64,000 nucleotides of DNA, taken from NCBI RefSeq assembly GCF_000479045.1, contig NZ_KI518200.1:62001-126000 (forward strand), given 5' to 3'. Below are positions 8,566 to 16,218 of the stretch, one piece after another. Source of the stretch: Cetobacterium somerae ATCC BAA-474. Lineage in GTDB: Bacteria; Fusobacteriota; Fusobacteriia; Fusobacteriales; Fusobacteriaceae. Each line of letters starts with the position of its first letter. Position 1 is the stretch's first letter. Made by a program: the position numbers and the translations under genes. A model generated the notes under the pieces. The model was not told where the DNA came from and ran no database searches. It was given only the letters and a program-made list of their open reading frames with translations.

Positions 8566-9564
8566 TTACTTTCCAGCTTGTACTGAAGTTATTGCAGCTA
8601 AATCCACGATATCTTTAACTGAACATCCTCTTGATAAGTCATTTATTGGAGCTGCTAATCCTTGAATTAAAGGACCATATGCCTCTGCATTAGCTAATCT
8701 TTGAACTAATTTATATCCAATATTTCCTGCTGCTAAGTTAGGGAATATTAATACATTAGCTTTTCCTGCTACTTTAGAATTTGGAGCTTTTTTAACTCCT
8801 ACTGATGCTACTAAAGCCGCATCCGCTTGTAACTCCTCTTCAAATGCGAAATCTGCATTTCTTTCTCTTAAAATTTCTCCTGCTCTTTTTACAACGTCTA
8901 CTGAATCATGCTTTGCTGATCCTTTTGTAGAGAATGACATAAGTGCAACTTTTGGATCTAATCCAGCTACTGTAGCTGCCGTTATAGCTGCTTCTGATGC
9001 GATATCAGCTAATTGCTCTGATGTAGGCTCAGGAATTACAGCACAATCTCCAAATACTAAGATTTCTCCGTAAGTTTCTACATTATGCTTTAACTCCATT
9101 AAAAATACTGATGATACTGTTTTTACTCCTGGTTTTGTTCCAACAACTTGTAATCCAGCTCTTAAAACATTTGCTGTGGGTGAATCTGATCCTGAAACCA
9201 TTCCAGCTACATCTCCCATTTTAACCATCATAGCACCAAAGAAGTTAACATCAGTTGTTAATAATCTTTCTGCCTCTTCTGGAGTCATTCCTTTTTTTGC
9301 TCTTAACTCACAAAGTTTCTCAACATATGAAGCTAATTTATCAGTAGTTTTTGGATCGATAATTTCAACACCATCTAAAGATACTCCTAAATTTGCAGCA
9401 AATGTTTTTATTGTTTCTACATTTCCTACTAATACTGGAGTTCCTAACTTCTCCTCAACTACTCCTGCAGCTGCTCTGATTACTCTCTCATCAGTAGCCT
9501 CAGGAAGAACTATTTTGTTTCCTAAAGTTTTTGCTTTTTCTTTAATTTGAACTATAATGCTCAC
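8566..9564 (-). CDS. pta: Phosphate acetyltransferase
   Basis: 332 aa from GTG 9564, chosen because AAGGAGGACTTAAA precedes it directly; the earlier in-frame start at 9603 has no ribosome-binding site. It is the short Pta form, without an N-terminal DRTGG regulatory domain. It converts acetyl-CoA and phosphate to acetyl phosphate, which feeds the downstream ackA. Motifs: IVLPEATDERVIRAA at the start, GMVSGSDSPTANVLRAGLQ near residue 130, MSFSTKGSAKHDSV near 220 and NVLIFPNLAAGNIGYKLVQRL near 275. Together with PFOR and AckA it forms the pyruvate-to-acetate route. Confidence 0.96.
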   Translation of the reverse strand: MSIIVQIKEKAKTLGNKIVLPEATDERVIRAAAGVVEEKLGTPVLVGNVETIKTFAANLGVSLDGVEIIDPKTTDKLASYVEKLCELRAKKGMTPEEAERLLTTDVNFFGAMMVKMGDVAGMVSGSDSPTANVLRAGLQVVGTKPGVKTVSSVFLMELKHNVETYGEILVFGDCAVIPEPTSEQLADIASEAAITAATVAGLDPKVALMSFSTKGSAKHDSVDVVKRAGEILRERNADFAFEEELQADAALVASVGVKKAPNSKVAGKANVLIFPNLAAGNIGYKLVQRLANAEAYGPLIQGLAAPINDLSRGCSVKDIVDLAAITSVQAGK

Positions 9565-9697
9565 TTTAAGTCCTCCTTGATTTTTATTAAATAAATTGCA
9601 CATTTTTAACTATACTGTAATAGTGCTCATAATTTTCAACTATATATTAACAAATTTTATATATATTTACAACAGAAATTCTATTTTTTTTAATATA

Positions 9698-10867
9698 TTA
9701 GTCAAAAATAGCTTGTATGTACTCTTTACTATTAAACTCTCTTAAATCCTCTATTCCCTCTCCTACTCCTATATATTTTATAGGTTTTTTAAGCTCTTCA
9801 GAGATGCTAAATAGTATTCCTCCCTTAGCTGTTCCATCTAATTTAGTGACAATAAATCCTGTTAATTTTGTCACTTCGTTAAATACTCTCGCTTGAATCA
9901 ATCCATTTTGTCCTGTAGTTCCATCTAAAACTAAAATTGACTCGTAAGGTTGATCTCCTATTTTTTTCTTTATAATATTATTTATTTTTTCTAATTCTTT
10001 CATCAGATTATTTTTATTATGTAGTCTTCCTGCTGTATCGATAATTACAACATCAGCATTTTTATCTTCTCCAGCCTTTAAAGTATCAAAAACAACTGCT
10101 CCTGGATCTGCTCCCTCTGGATGCTTTACAATCTCAGCTCCTGCTCTTTTTACCCATTCTTCTAATTGCTCAACTGCTGCTGCTCTAAACGTATCCGCTG
10201 CACCTATTACAACTTTTTTACCATCTTTAACTAATTTAGCTGCAATTTTTCCAATAGTTGTAGTTTTTCCAACTCCATTTACTCCAACTATTAATATTAC
10301 ATTCATTCTTCCAGGTTGAATATCTAATTTAGTATTTTCTGTAATCAAATATCCTTCTAATACATCTTTTAATACTGGGTATACATCTTCAGGTTTTTTA
10401 ACTCCTCTAGCTTTTACTTCTGCTTTTAAATCTTTTACTATCTTCAAAGTCATTTCAATACCAATATCTGATTGTACTAAAGTATCTTCTAACTCTTCAT
10501 ACATCTCACCATCTACTATTGATTTTCCTGTAAAAATATTTTTTAAAGTTCCAAACAGTCCCTCTCTTGATTTAAATAATTTTTCTTTTAAAGATGTAAA
10601 AAAGCTTCTTTTTTCAACTTTTGGTTTTTCTACGTAAATTACCTCATCTTTTGTTTCTTCCTGATCTATTGTTGACTCTTCCTTTTCTTCATCATCAATA
10701 GCTTTTTCTACAGCTTCATCTATTTTCTCTTCTTCATCTATCTTCTCTTCTTTTTGTTCTTCAAGAGATTCTAGCTCCTCTTTTACCACTTCTTTTTCTA
10801 ACTTTTCTTCTTGCTCTTCGACTTTATCCTCTTTTTTTCTACCGAAAAGTTTATTAAAAAATCCCAT
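9698..10867 (-). CDS. ftsY: Signal recognition particle receptor FtsY
   Basis: 389 aa. It starts MGFFNKLFGRKK, a basic amphipathic stretch, and continues with about 75 very acidic Glu/Lys/Asp residues: the FtsY A domain, which contacts membrane and translocon. The NG domain follows: LILVGVNGVGKTTTIGKIA-like G1 near residue 190, AADTFRAAAVEQL, DTAGRLHNK (G3), TKLDGTAKGG (G4), and GVGEGIEDL with the C-terminal FDS-type end. It is a GTPase that docks SRP-ribosome complexes at the inner membrane. It is the last gene of a minus-strand run; the ATG at 10867 follows GGAGGACTATA. No terminator is obvious behind it. Confidence 0.95.
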   Translation of the reverse strand: MGFFNKLFGRKKEDKVEEQEEKLEKEVVKEELESLEEQKEEKIDEEEKIDEAVEKAIDDEEKEESTIDQEETKDEVIYVEKPKVEKRSFFTSLKEKLFKSREGLFGTLKNIFTGKSIVDGEMYEELEDTLVQSDIGIEMTLKIVKDLKAEVKARGVKKPEDVYPVLKDVLEGYLITENTKLDIQPGRMNVILIVGVNGVGKTTTIGKIAAKLVKDGKKVVIGAADTFRAAAVEQLEEWVKRAGAEIVKHPEGADPGAVVFDTLKAGEDKNADVVIIDTAGRLHNKNNLMKELEKINNIIKKKIGDQPYESILVLDGTTGQNGLIQARVFNEVTKLTGFIVTKLDGTAKGGILFSISEELKKPIKYIGVGEGIEDLREFNSKEYIQAIFD

Positions 10868-10881
10868 TATAGTCCTCCAAA

Positions 10882-12273
10882 TTATTTAGAAATTATATGT
10901 CTTACGGCTAGTATCCCCATTACTGCAGCTATATTTAATCCACTTCCGTATCCTGAGCTGTCTCCTGCGGCATATAATCCTTTTATATTAGTTTCCATAT
11001 TAGCATCTATTTTTATTCTTGTACTTCTAAATTTTATCTCAGGGAAATATAGTAATAAATCACTTGATGCAAATCCAGGAGTTATTTTGTCGTGAACTTC
11101 TATAAATTCTATAATATTATCTAAAATTCTCTTTGGACATGCTAAAGCAATATCTCCAGCTACGTAATCCTCTGTTGTAGGAATTATATTTAATCTAGCT
11201 ATAGATTCATCTGTTGATCTTCTTCCCACTTTTAAATCTCCGTAAGATTGCATTAATATCTTACCACCAGTTAACATTGATGACATCTTCGCTATAGCAG
11301 TTGCATATTCAAATGGTTGCTTAAATGGTTGTGTAAATGTTTTTGTACATAATAAAGCTAAGTTTGTATTTTGAGATTTCTTATCTTTATATGCATGGCC
11401 ATTTGCTAACACTACATCGTCACTATGCTTTTCTGCAGCTATAAATCCACTTGGATTTGAACAGAAAGTTCTCATCTTATCTCTATATTTTGTTGTATGA
11501 TAAATCATCTTTGCTTCGTAGAAATTTTCGTTAATATCCTTCATTACTAAATCAGGTATCTCTACTCTTACACCTAAATCAACTGCACCTGTCTCATATG
11601 ATACTCCTGACTCTTCACACATCTCCATCAGTTTTTTTGCACCACTTCTTCCAAGTCCAATTACAACATTTTTTGCGAAGTAATTTTCAACTTCATCTTT
11701 TTTATTTTTTACAGTTACTCCTTTTATTTCACCATTCTCTATTATTAATCCTTCAGCAGATCTTTCAGTTATAAACTCTACACCTTTTTCTAATAAAGAA
11801 TTTACTAATTTTGTATATAGTTCTCTTGATCCATCTGTTCCCAAGTGCATTGTTGGTGTATCTACTAACTGTACATTATTTTCAATACATCTTTTCTTTA
11901 AATCTAACATAACTTGGTTGTACTCTAAACCAGATGGTTTTTCATCAAATCCAAAATCTTTATATATATCTGCTACATATTGAATAGTTTCATTTACAAT
12001 TACTTTTCCAGTTAAAACATGAACATCTCCACCAACTCTATAATCCATATTAAATTTAGAGTCCGAAAAAGCTCCAGCTCCTGAAACTCCATAAATTATT
12101 GCACAAGTTGGACACTTTACACATGTTCCTAGCTTTTCTTTTGGACAAACTCTTTGTGTTAACATTCTACCTTTGTCTAAAACTAAAATCTTTAAATCCT
12201 TATTCTTTTTAATAGCTTCGTAAGCTCCAAAAACCCCAGCTTGTCCTCCACCTAAAAATATAATATCGTACAT
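10882..12273 (-). CDS. FAD-dependent dehydrogenase, COG2509 type
   Basis: 463 aa from ATG 12273, which has GGAGGAAAACAA in front; the ATG 18 bases upstream lacks a site. The N-terminal dinucleotide fold is IIFLGGGQAGVFGAYEA, and the C-terminal FAD motif is LYAAGDSSGYGSGLN. Near residue 48 a Cys set, C-P-x6-C-x2-C-x2-C, is followed by GAGAFSDSKFN, the hallmark of the COG2509 group (function unassigned; an Fe-S centre is possible). It lies 14 bases before ftsY and 21 bases after the pilin-like gene. Substrate unknown; tRNA or quinone modification enzymes of similar fold cannot be excluded. Confidence 0.75.
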   Translation of the reverse strand: MYDIIFLGGGQAGVFGAYEAIKKNKDLKILVLDKGRMLTQRVCPKEKLGTCVKCPTCAIIYGVSGAGAFSDSKFNMDYRVGGDVHVLTGKVIVNETIQYVADIYKDFGFDEKPSGLEYNQVMLDLKKRCIENNVQLVDTPTMHLGTDGSRELYTKLVNSLLEKGVEFITERSAEGLIIENGEIKGVTVKNKKDEVENYFAKNVVIGLGRSGAKKLMEMCEESGVSYETGAVDLGVRVEIPDLVMKDINENFYEAKMIYHTTKYRDKMRTFCSNPSGFIAAEKHSDDVVLANGHAYKDKKSQNTNLALLCTKTFTQPFKQPFEYATAIAKMSSMLTGGKILMQSYGDLKVGRRSTDESIARLNIIPTTEDYVAGDIALACPKRILDNIIEFIEVHDKITPGFASSDLLLYFPEIKFRSTRIKIDANMETNIKGLYAAGDSSGYGSGLNIAAVMGILAVRHIISK

Positions 12274-12294
12274 TTGTTTTCCTCCATTCATGTT

Positions 12295-12771
12295 CTACTG
12301 TCTAATCCAGTTTACTTTTTCTATATAAATATCCTCAGGTAAATTAGGATGAATCTCTCCTGTTCTTTGAGAATAATTATAATTCCAACCACCATTTTTA
12401 TTTGTATTTTCAAAATCTTGTACATCATAAACTTCATTTGATGCAATTATTGAGTTACTACCATAAGTCTTAGCCAAAGTTTTTCGTCCATAAATATCTG
12501 CAAAAGATATCTTCTGTCCTTTTTCATTCACATAATCTAAAAGGTGTAAGTTCATATTTACCCCTGGTTTTGTTAACTCAGGATAACTCCCTGTCAATTG
12601 ATAGTATTTCTCTAAAGCTATTCTAAGTTCTTTTGTACTTCTCACTGTTTCATCAATTTTGTACGTTCCTGTTAAATCATCGATTCCTCTCATAGCAAGA
12701 TAGATAAATAAAATTGTTACTGCTATATTTATAATCCAATTTAGAGTAGTTATTCTTCCGTCTTTTTCCAT
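12295..12771 (-). CDS. Membrane-anchored pilin/pseudopilin-like protein of unknown function
   Basis: 158 aa. One hydrophobic helix (about residues 11-28) is followed by KELRIALEKYYQLTGSYPEL, which resembles the helix and beta start of type II secretion pseudopilins and type IV pilins, and the C-terminus has GGWNYNYSQRTGEIHPNLP, close to the GspG-type ending. However, the prepilin peptidase motif (G-F-T-L-x-E) is missing: the N-terminus is MEKDGRITTLNW. It is therefore probably an inner-membrane-anchored relative and not a processed pilin. It is cotranscribed between yqeH and the flavoprotein gene. I do not assign a function. Confidence 0.6.
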   Translation of the reverse strand: MEKDGRITTLNWIINIAVTILFIYLAMRGIDDLTGTYKIDETVRSTKELRIALEKYYQLTGSYPELTKPGVNMNLHLLDYVNEKGQKISFADIYGRKTLAKTYGSNSIIASNEVYDVQDFENTNKNGGWNYNYSQRTGEIHPNLPEDIYIEKVNWIRQ

Positions 12772-12789
12772 CCCTTTAGAACCTCATTT

Positions 12790-13899
12790 TTATCTTTTTG
12801 GCTTTATAAAAGCTTCTCTAATAATTATTTCTCCACCCTTTGGTGATGTTATTTCCACTTTTAAAGGCCCTCTTTTTACAGATAACCATCCTAGTCCTTT
12901 AAAGACTAACTCTTCCCCTGTTTCCACTGTATAAACTTCTACATCTTTTTCTAAAGAGTTAAATTCATCTCTACAATTTTCACACGGTGGAGTTAAAAAG
13001 TCTGCTTTTTGCATTAACTCTTTTGCTTTTTCTACATTTGTTTCATGGAATGTTACATCTTTAGATGCATATAATGAAAATATCGGTTTTAAATCGTCAT
13101 CGTTTAAAACTCTCATTTGAATCATTCCACCAATTAATATAACTCTATCTTCTTGAACTTTATAAGTTTTTCTTGAAATCTCATTAGCAGGAATTATATT
13201 TTGATTACACTCTTGACATACAAAATCAGAAAATCTTCCACTAGGAATTAATCCCGGAGTATCAATTAAAGTTATTTTTGAGAATGGAATCTCTGTTTTA
13301 ACACTTTTTAAAGTTGTTCCTGGGAATTTTGATACTGTTACTCTTTTAGCACCTATAAGCTTATTTATAATACTAGATTTCCCAACATTTGTTACTCCTA
13401 AAACTAAAGCTTTAGCTCCATCAGGATAAAAATGCTTGATTTTCTTAAATATTCCATTTATTCCATATCCATTTTTAGAACTTACTATAGCTATATCTAA
13501 AGGAGAAATTCCCTCTTCTCCTAATCTTCCTTTAACCCAATCTGCAACTTCTGATGGATGTTTTTCATCTGGTATTAAATCTAACTTATTAATTACAACA
13601 ATTGATTCCATCTCTCTTAAAATATCAAGAATCTCATCATCAAATGATCCTTCAAAATCGATAATATCAAAAACAGGTATTGCTACATCTGCTTCTGCTA
13701 AACTTTTTTTAACTTCTTGTCTATAATCCTCTTTTGTCATTTTTATAGGAATATACTGCCCATAATTTTTTATCTTAAAACATCTTTGACAAAGTAATTC
13801 TTTATTATCCCCTTCTAAAACTGATTTCGGCAAATATCCATTAGAATTAGGATTCTCTCCTTGAAGTTCAATTCCACATCCTATACATTTTTTCGTCAT
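12790..13899 (-). CDS. yqeH: Ribosome biogenesis GTPase YqeH
   Basis: 369 aa. An N-terminal zinc finger (C-x2-C near residues 5-8 and C-x2-C near 37-40) precedes a circularly permuted GTPase domain: NKLDL (G4) near residue 100, then VVSSKNG-type G5, then GVTNVGKSSIINKL (G1) near 168, FPGTTLK (G2) and DTPGLIPSG (G3). This G4-G5-G1-G2-G3 order defines YqeH, which supports 30S assembly in Firmicutes. A further C-x2-C lies near residue 308. It is flanked by the recombinase gene upstream and the pilin-like gene downstream, all cotranscribed. Confidence 0.92.
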   Translation of the reverse strand: MTKKCIGCGIELQGENPNSNGYLPKSVLEGDNKELLCQRCFKIKNYGQYIPIKMTKEDYRQEVKKSLAEADVAIPVFDIIDFEGSFDDEILDILREMESIVVINKLDLIPDEKHPSEVADWVKGRLGEEGISPLDIAIVSSKNGYGINGIFKKIKHFYPDGAKALVLGVTNVGKSSIINKLIGAKRVTVSKFPGTTLKSVKTEIPFSKITLIDTPGLIPSGRFSDFVCQECNQNIIPANEISRKTYKVQEDRVILIGGMIQMRVLNDDDLKPIFSLYASKDVTFHETNVEKAKELMQKADFLTPPCENCRDEFNSLEKDVEVYTVETGEELVFKGLGWLSVKRGPLKVEITSPKGGEIIIREAFIKPKR

Positions 13900-13936
13900 A
13901 AACTCTCCTTCAATTTATAATATTAATATTTTTCTA

Positions 13937-14839
13937 TCATTTGATTTCTATCTCTTTAGACAGTTCTTTTCTTCTTTTTTTCTCTAAAGCTTCTAAATAT
14001 ATTTTTGTTGAATCTAAATTTGAGTGACCTAATAATTTTTGTAACTGCAATAAGCTAATACCATGCTCTAACATGTGAACAGCAAATGTATGTCTAAAAC
14101 TATGTGGACTTATCTCCTTTGTTATTCCTGCTTTAACACCGTATCTATCTATAAGTCTTCTTAAAGAACGGTCAGTTAATCTTCCACCAGATCCGTTAAC
14201 AAAAAGTATCTCTTTATTATATTTAGATCCTAACTTTTCCTTTTTAGCTACTATATATCTTTTGAAGAAATTTTTTGTTCTCTCACTAAAAAATACAGTT
14301 CTATATTTTTTAAAACTTGTTACAACAACTTCTCTACTCTCTAGATTAAAAACATCTTCTCCTAAACCTAGTAATTCTTGTGATGTTATTCCACTTGAGT
14401 AAAGAAGTTCTACAATCAACCTATCTCTCAAGCTGTGATAATTTTTTAACTCTATTGCTTTTCTAAATCTTACTATCTCTTCTAATTCAAGAACTTCAGG
14501 AATTCCTCTATCATAGCTTGGCGCTACTATTAATTGAGCTGGATTACTTTTTATTTTCCCCGTATCCTTCAAATATTTAAAAAATGATTTTATAGATGAG
14601 ATTTTTCTATTTAAAGATCTCTTCCCTATATCACACCCTTGAAGTTCTACTAAAAACTCTCTAAAATTAAATCCATCTATATCAGAAATTTTTTTTAAAT
14701 CATTACATTTTATAATATATTCATTAAATCTATATAGATCTATTCTTAATGACTTTATTGTATTTAAGCTCTTTCCTTTTGCGAACTCACAATGATATAA
14801 AAACTCTTTTATATCCCCTAATAAATTAAGAGTATCCAT
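13937..14839 (-). CDS. xerC: Tyrosine recombinase at the xerC (codV) position, lacking catalytic Arg-I
   Basis: 300 aa, the usual XerC/D length, with a SAM-like N-terminal domain and a catalytic C-domain. H246-x-x-R249, H272 and nucleophile Y281 are present, and K177/K178 sit in the beta-hairpin. The first arginine, normally in Y-x-x-G-x-R-x-x-E-L, is Thr152 (SSGITSQELLGL), read as ACA at 14386-14384. Gene order dprA-topA-trmFO-this gene matches Bacillus smf-topA-gid-codV, so orthology to XerC is well supported and a phage integrase is unlikely. Whether it still resolves chromosome dimers is open, because Arg-I is nearly universal in active enzymes. Confidence 0.82.
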   Translation of the reverse strand: MDTLNLLGDIKEFLYHCEFAKGKSLNTIKSLRIDLYRFNEYIIKCNDLKKISDIDGFNFREFLVELQGCDIGKRSLNRKISSIKSFFKYLKDTGKIKSNPAQLIVAPSYDRGIPEVLELEEIVRFRKAIELKNYHSLRDRLIVELLYSSGITSQELLGLGEDVFNLESREVVVTSFKKYRTVFFSERTKNFFKRYIVAKKEKLGSKYNKEILFVNGSGGRLTDRSLRRLIDRYGVKAGITKEISPHSFRHTFAVHMLEHGISLLQLQKLLGHSNLDSTKIYLEALEKKRRKELSKEIEIK

Positions 14840-14851
14840 CTCAAACTCCTT

Positions 14852-16162
14852 TTATTTCTCTTGATTTAACTTTTCATCTAAATATTCTAAAGCTATTTTT
14901 GATATTTTATTATACTTCTCTTTTTTATCTCTTATTCTTTCATCTAAAGATTTTATTACACCAAAATTAGGTCCCATTGGTTGGAAATTTTTCTTTTCCT
15001 CTGTAATATATTTAATAATTGCTCCAATTGAGCTTCTATCATCTAATATTAATGGTGCTTTCCCATCCATTTTTCTAAGAATGTTAGTTGCCGCCATTAA
15101 TCCAGTAGCAATAGCACAAACATATCCTTCTCCACCAGTTATTTGTCCTGCAAAGTATATATCTTCATTATTTTTTAAATTTAATGCTGGTGTTAATAGC
15201 TTTGTTGAATTTATAAATGTATTTCTATGCATAACTCCATATCTTACAAACTCTGCATTTTCAAGTCCTGGTATCATTGAGAATACTCTCTTTTGTTCTC
15301 CCCACTTTAAATTTGTCTGAAATCCTACTAAATTATATAACTTTCCATCTTTATCGTCTTGTCTTAACTGAACTACTGCAAATTCCTCTTTTCCAGTTTT
15401 TGGATTTATTAATCCTTTTGGTTTTAATGGTCCAAATAGTAGAGTTTTAAATCCTCTTTGAGCTATTCTTTCAACTGGCATACATGCCTCAAATAATTTT
15501 TCCTCTTCAAACTTTTTTAAAGGAGCTCTTTCTGCTGATATTAAAGCTTCATAAAAAGTTTCATACTCCTCTTTATTCATTGGACAGTTAATATATTCTC
15601 CTTCTCCCTTATCATATCTTGATTGGAAAAATACTTTATCTTTATCGATTGACTCTAAAGTTACAATTGGAGCTGCTGCATCATAAAAATATAGATATTC
15701 CTGCTCTAATGTTTTTCCAATATTTTTAGATAGCTCATCCGATGTTAATGGCCCACTAGCAACGATAACTATTTTATCTTTTGGAATCTCTTTCAACTCT
15801 TCATTTATTATTTCAATATTTTCCATAGAATGTAACTTCTCTGTTACCTTTTCTGAAAACCCTTCTCTATCTACAGCTAGAGCTTGTCCTGCAGGAACTT
15901 TAACTTCATCTGCAATTTCAATAAGTAAAGACCCCATTCTTCTTAGCTCTTCCTTCATTAATCCAGAAGCATTCCCTAAATGATCTCCTCCTAAAGAATT
16001 ACTACATACTAATTCAGCAAACTTTTCACTTTTATGAGCTTCCGTTGAAACTTTTGGTCTCATTTCATATAATTTTACTTTAACTCCACTTTTTGCTAAT
16101 TGGTATGCTGCCTCCGAACCAGCTAATCCAGCTCCTATTACTACTACTTCTTTATTTGTCAT
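14852..16162 (-). CDS. trmFO: Methylenetetrahydrofolate--tRNA-(uracil-5-)-methyltransferase TrmFO
   Basis: 436 aa from ATG 16162, preceded by AAGGAGAACAG. The FAD-binding motif VVVIGAGLAGSEAAYQLA is at the N-terminus, then the TrmFO signatures EMRPKVSTEAHKSEKFAELVCSNSLGG and, near residue 340, FAGQITGGEGYVCAIATG. It forms m5U54 in the tRNA T-loop using folate as the carbon donor (Gram-positive-type pathway, also found in Fusobacteria). It lies between topA and the recombinase in the conserved Firmicute-like block. Confidence 0.95.
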   Translation of the reverse strand: MTNKEVVVIGAGLAGSEAAYQLAKSGVKVKLYEMRPKVSTEAHKSEKFAELVCSNSLGGDHLGNASGLMKEELRRMGSLLIEIADEVKVPAGQALAVDREGFSEKVTEKLHSMENIEIINEELKEIPKDKIVIVASGPLTSDELSKNIGKTLEQEYLYFYDAAAPIVTLESIDKDKVFFQSRYDKGEGEYINCPMNKEEYETFYEALISAERAPLKKFEEEKLFEACMPVERIAQRGFKTLLFGPLKPKGLINPKTGKEEFAVVQLRQDDKDGKLYNLVGFQTNLKWGEQKRVFSMIPGLENAEFVRYGVMHRNTFINSTKLLTPALNLKNNEDIYFAGQITGGEGYVCAIATGLMAATNILRKMDGKAPLILDDRSSIGAIIKYITEEKKNFQPMGPNFGVIKSLDERIRDKKEKYNKISKIALEYLDEKLNQEK

Positions 16163-16191
16163 CTGTTCTCCTTTTTTATACATACAAAAGT

Positions 16192-16209
16192 CTCGCCTAC
16201 AAAGGCGAG
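16192..16209 (-). terminator. Weak hairpin between topA and trmFO
   Basis: CTCGCCT (16192-16198) pairs with AGGCGAG (16203-16209). The minus-strand tail is only ACTTTTGT, so it would terminate poorly. It may attenuate transcription from topA into trmFO. Confidence 0.4.
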
Positions 16210-16218
16210 TCCTTTTAT

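Noticed and set aside
7327-9550. Plus-strand frames opposite ackA and pta
   Set aside because: They are antisense shadows of well-supported genes and have no sites or motifs.
13937-14839. Phage or integron integrase, sign of a mobile element
   Set aside because: The gene order dprA-topA-trmFO-xerC is that of the resident chromosomal locus, base composition is not unusual, and no attachment-site repeats or phage genes lie nearby.
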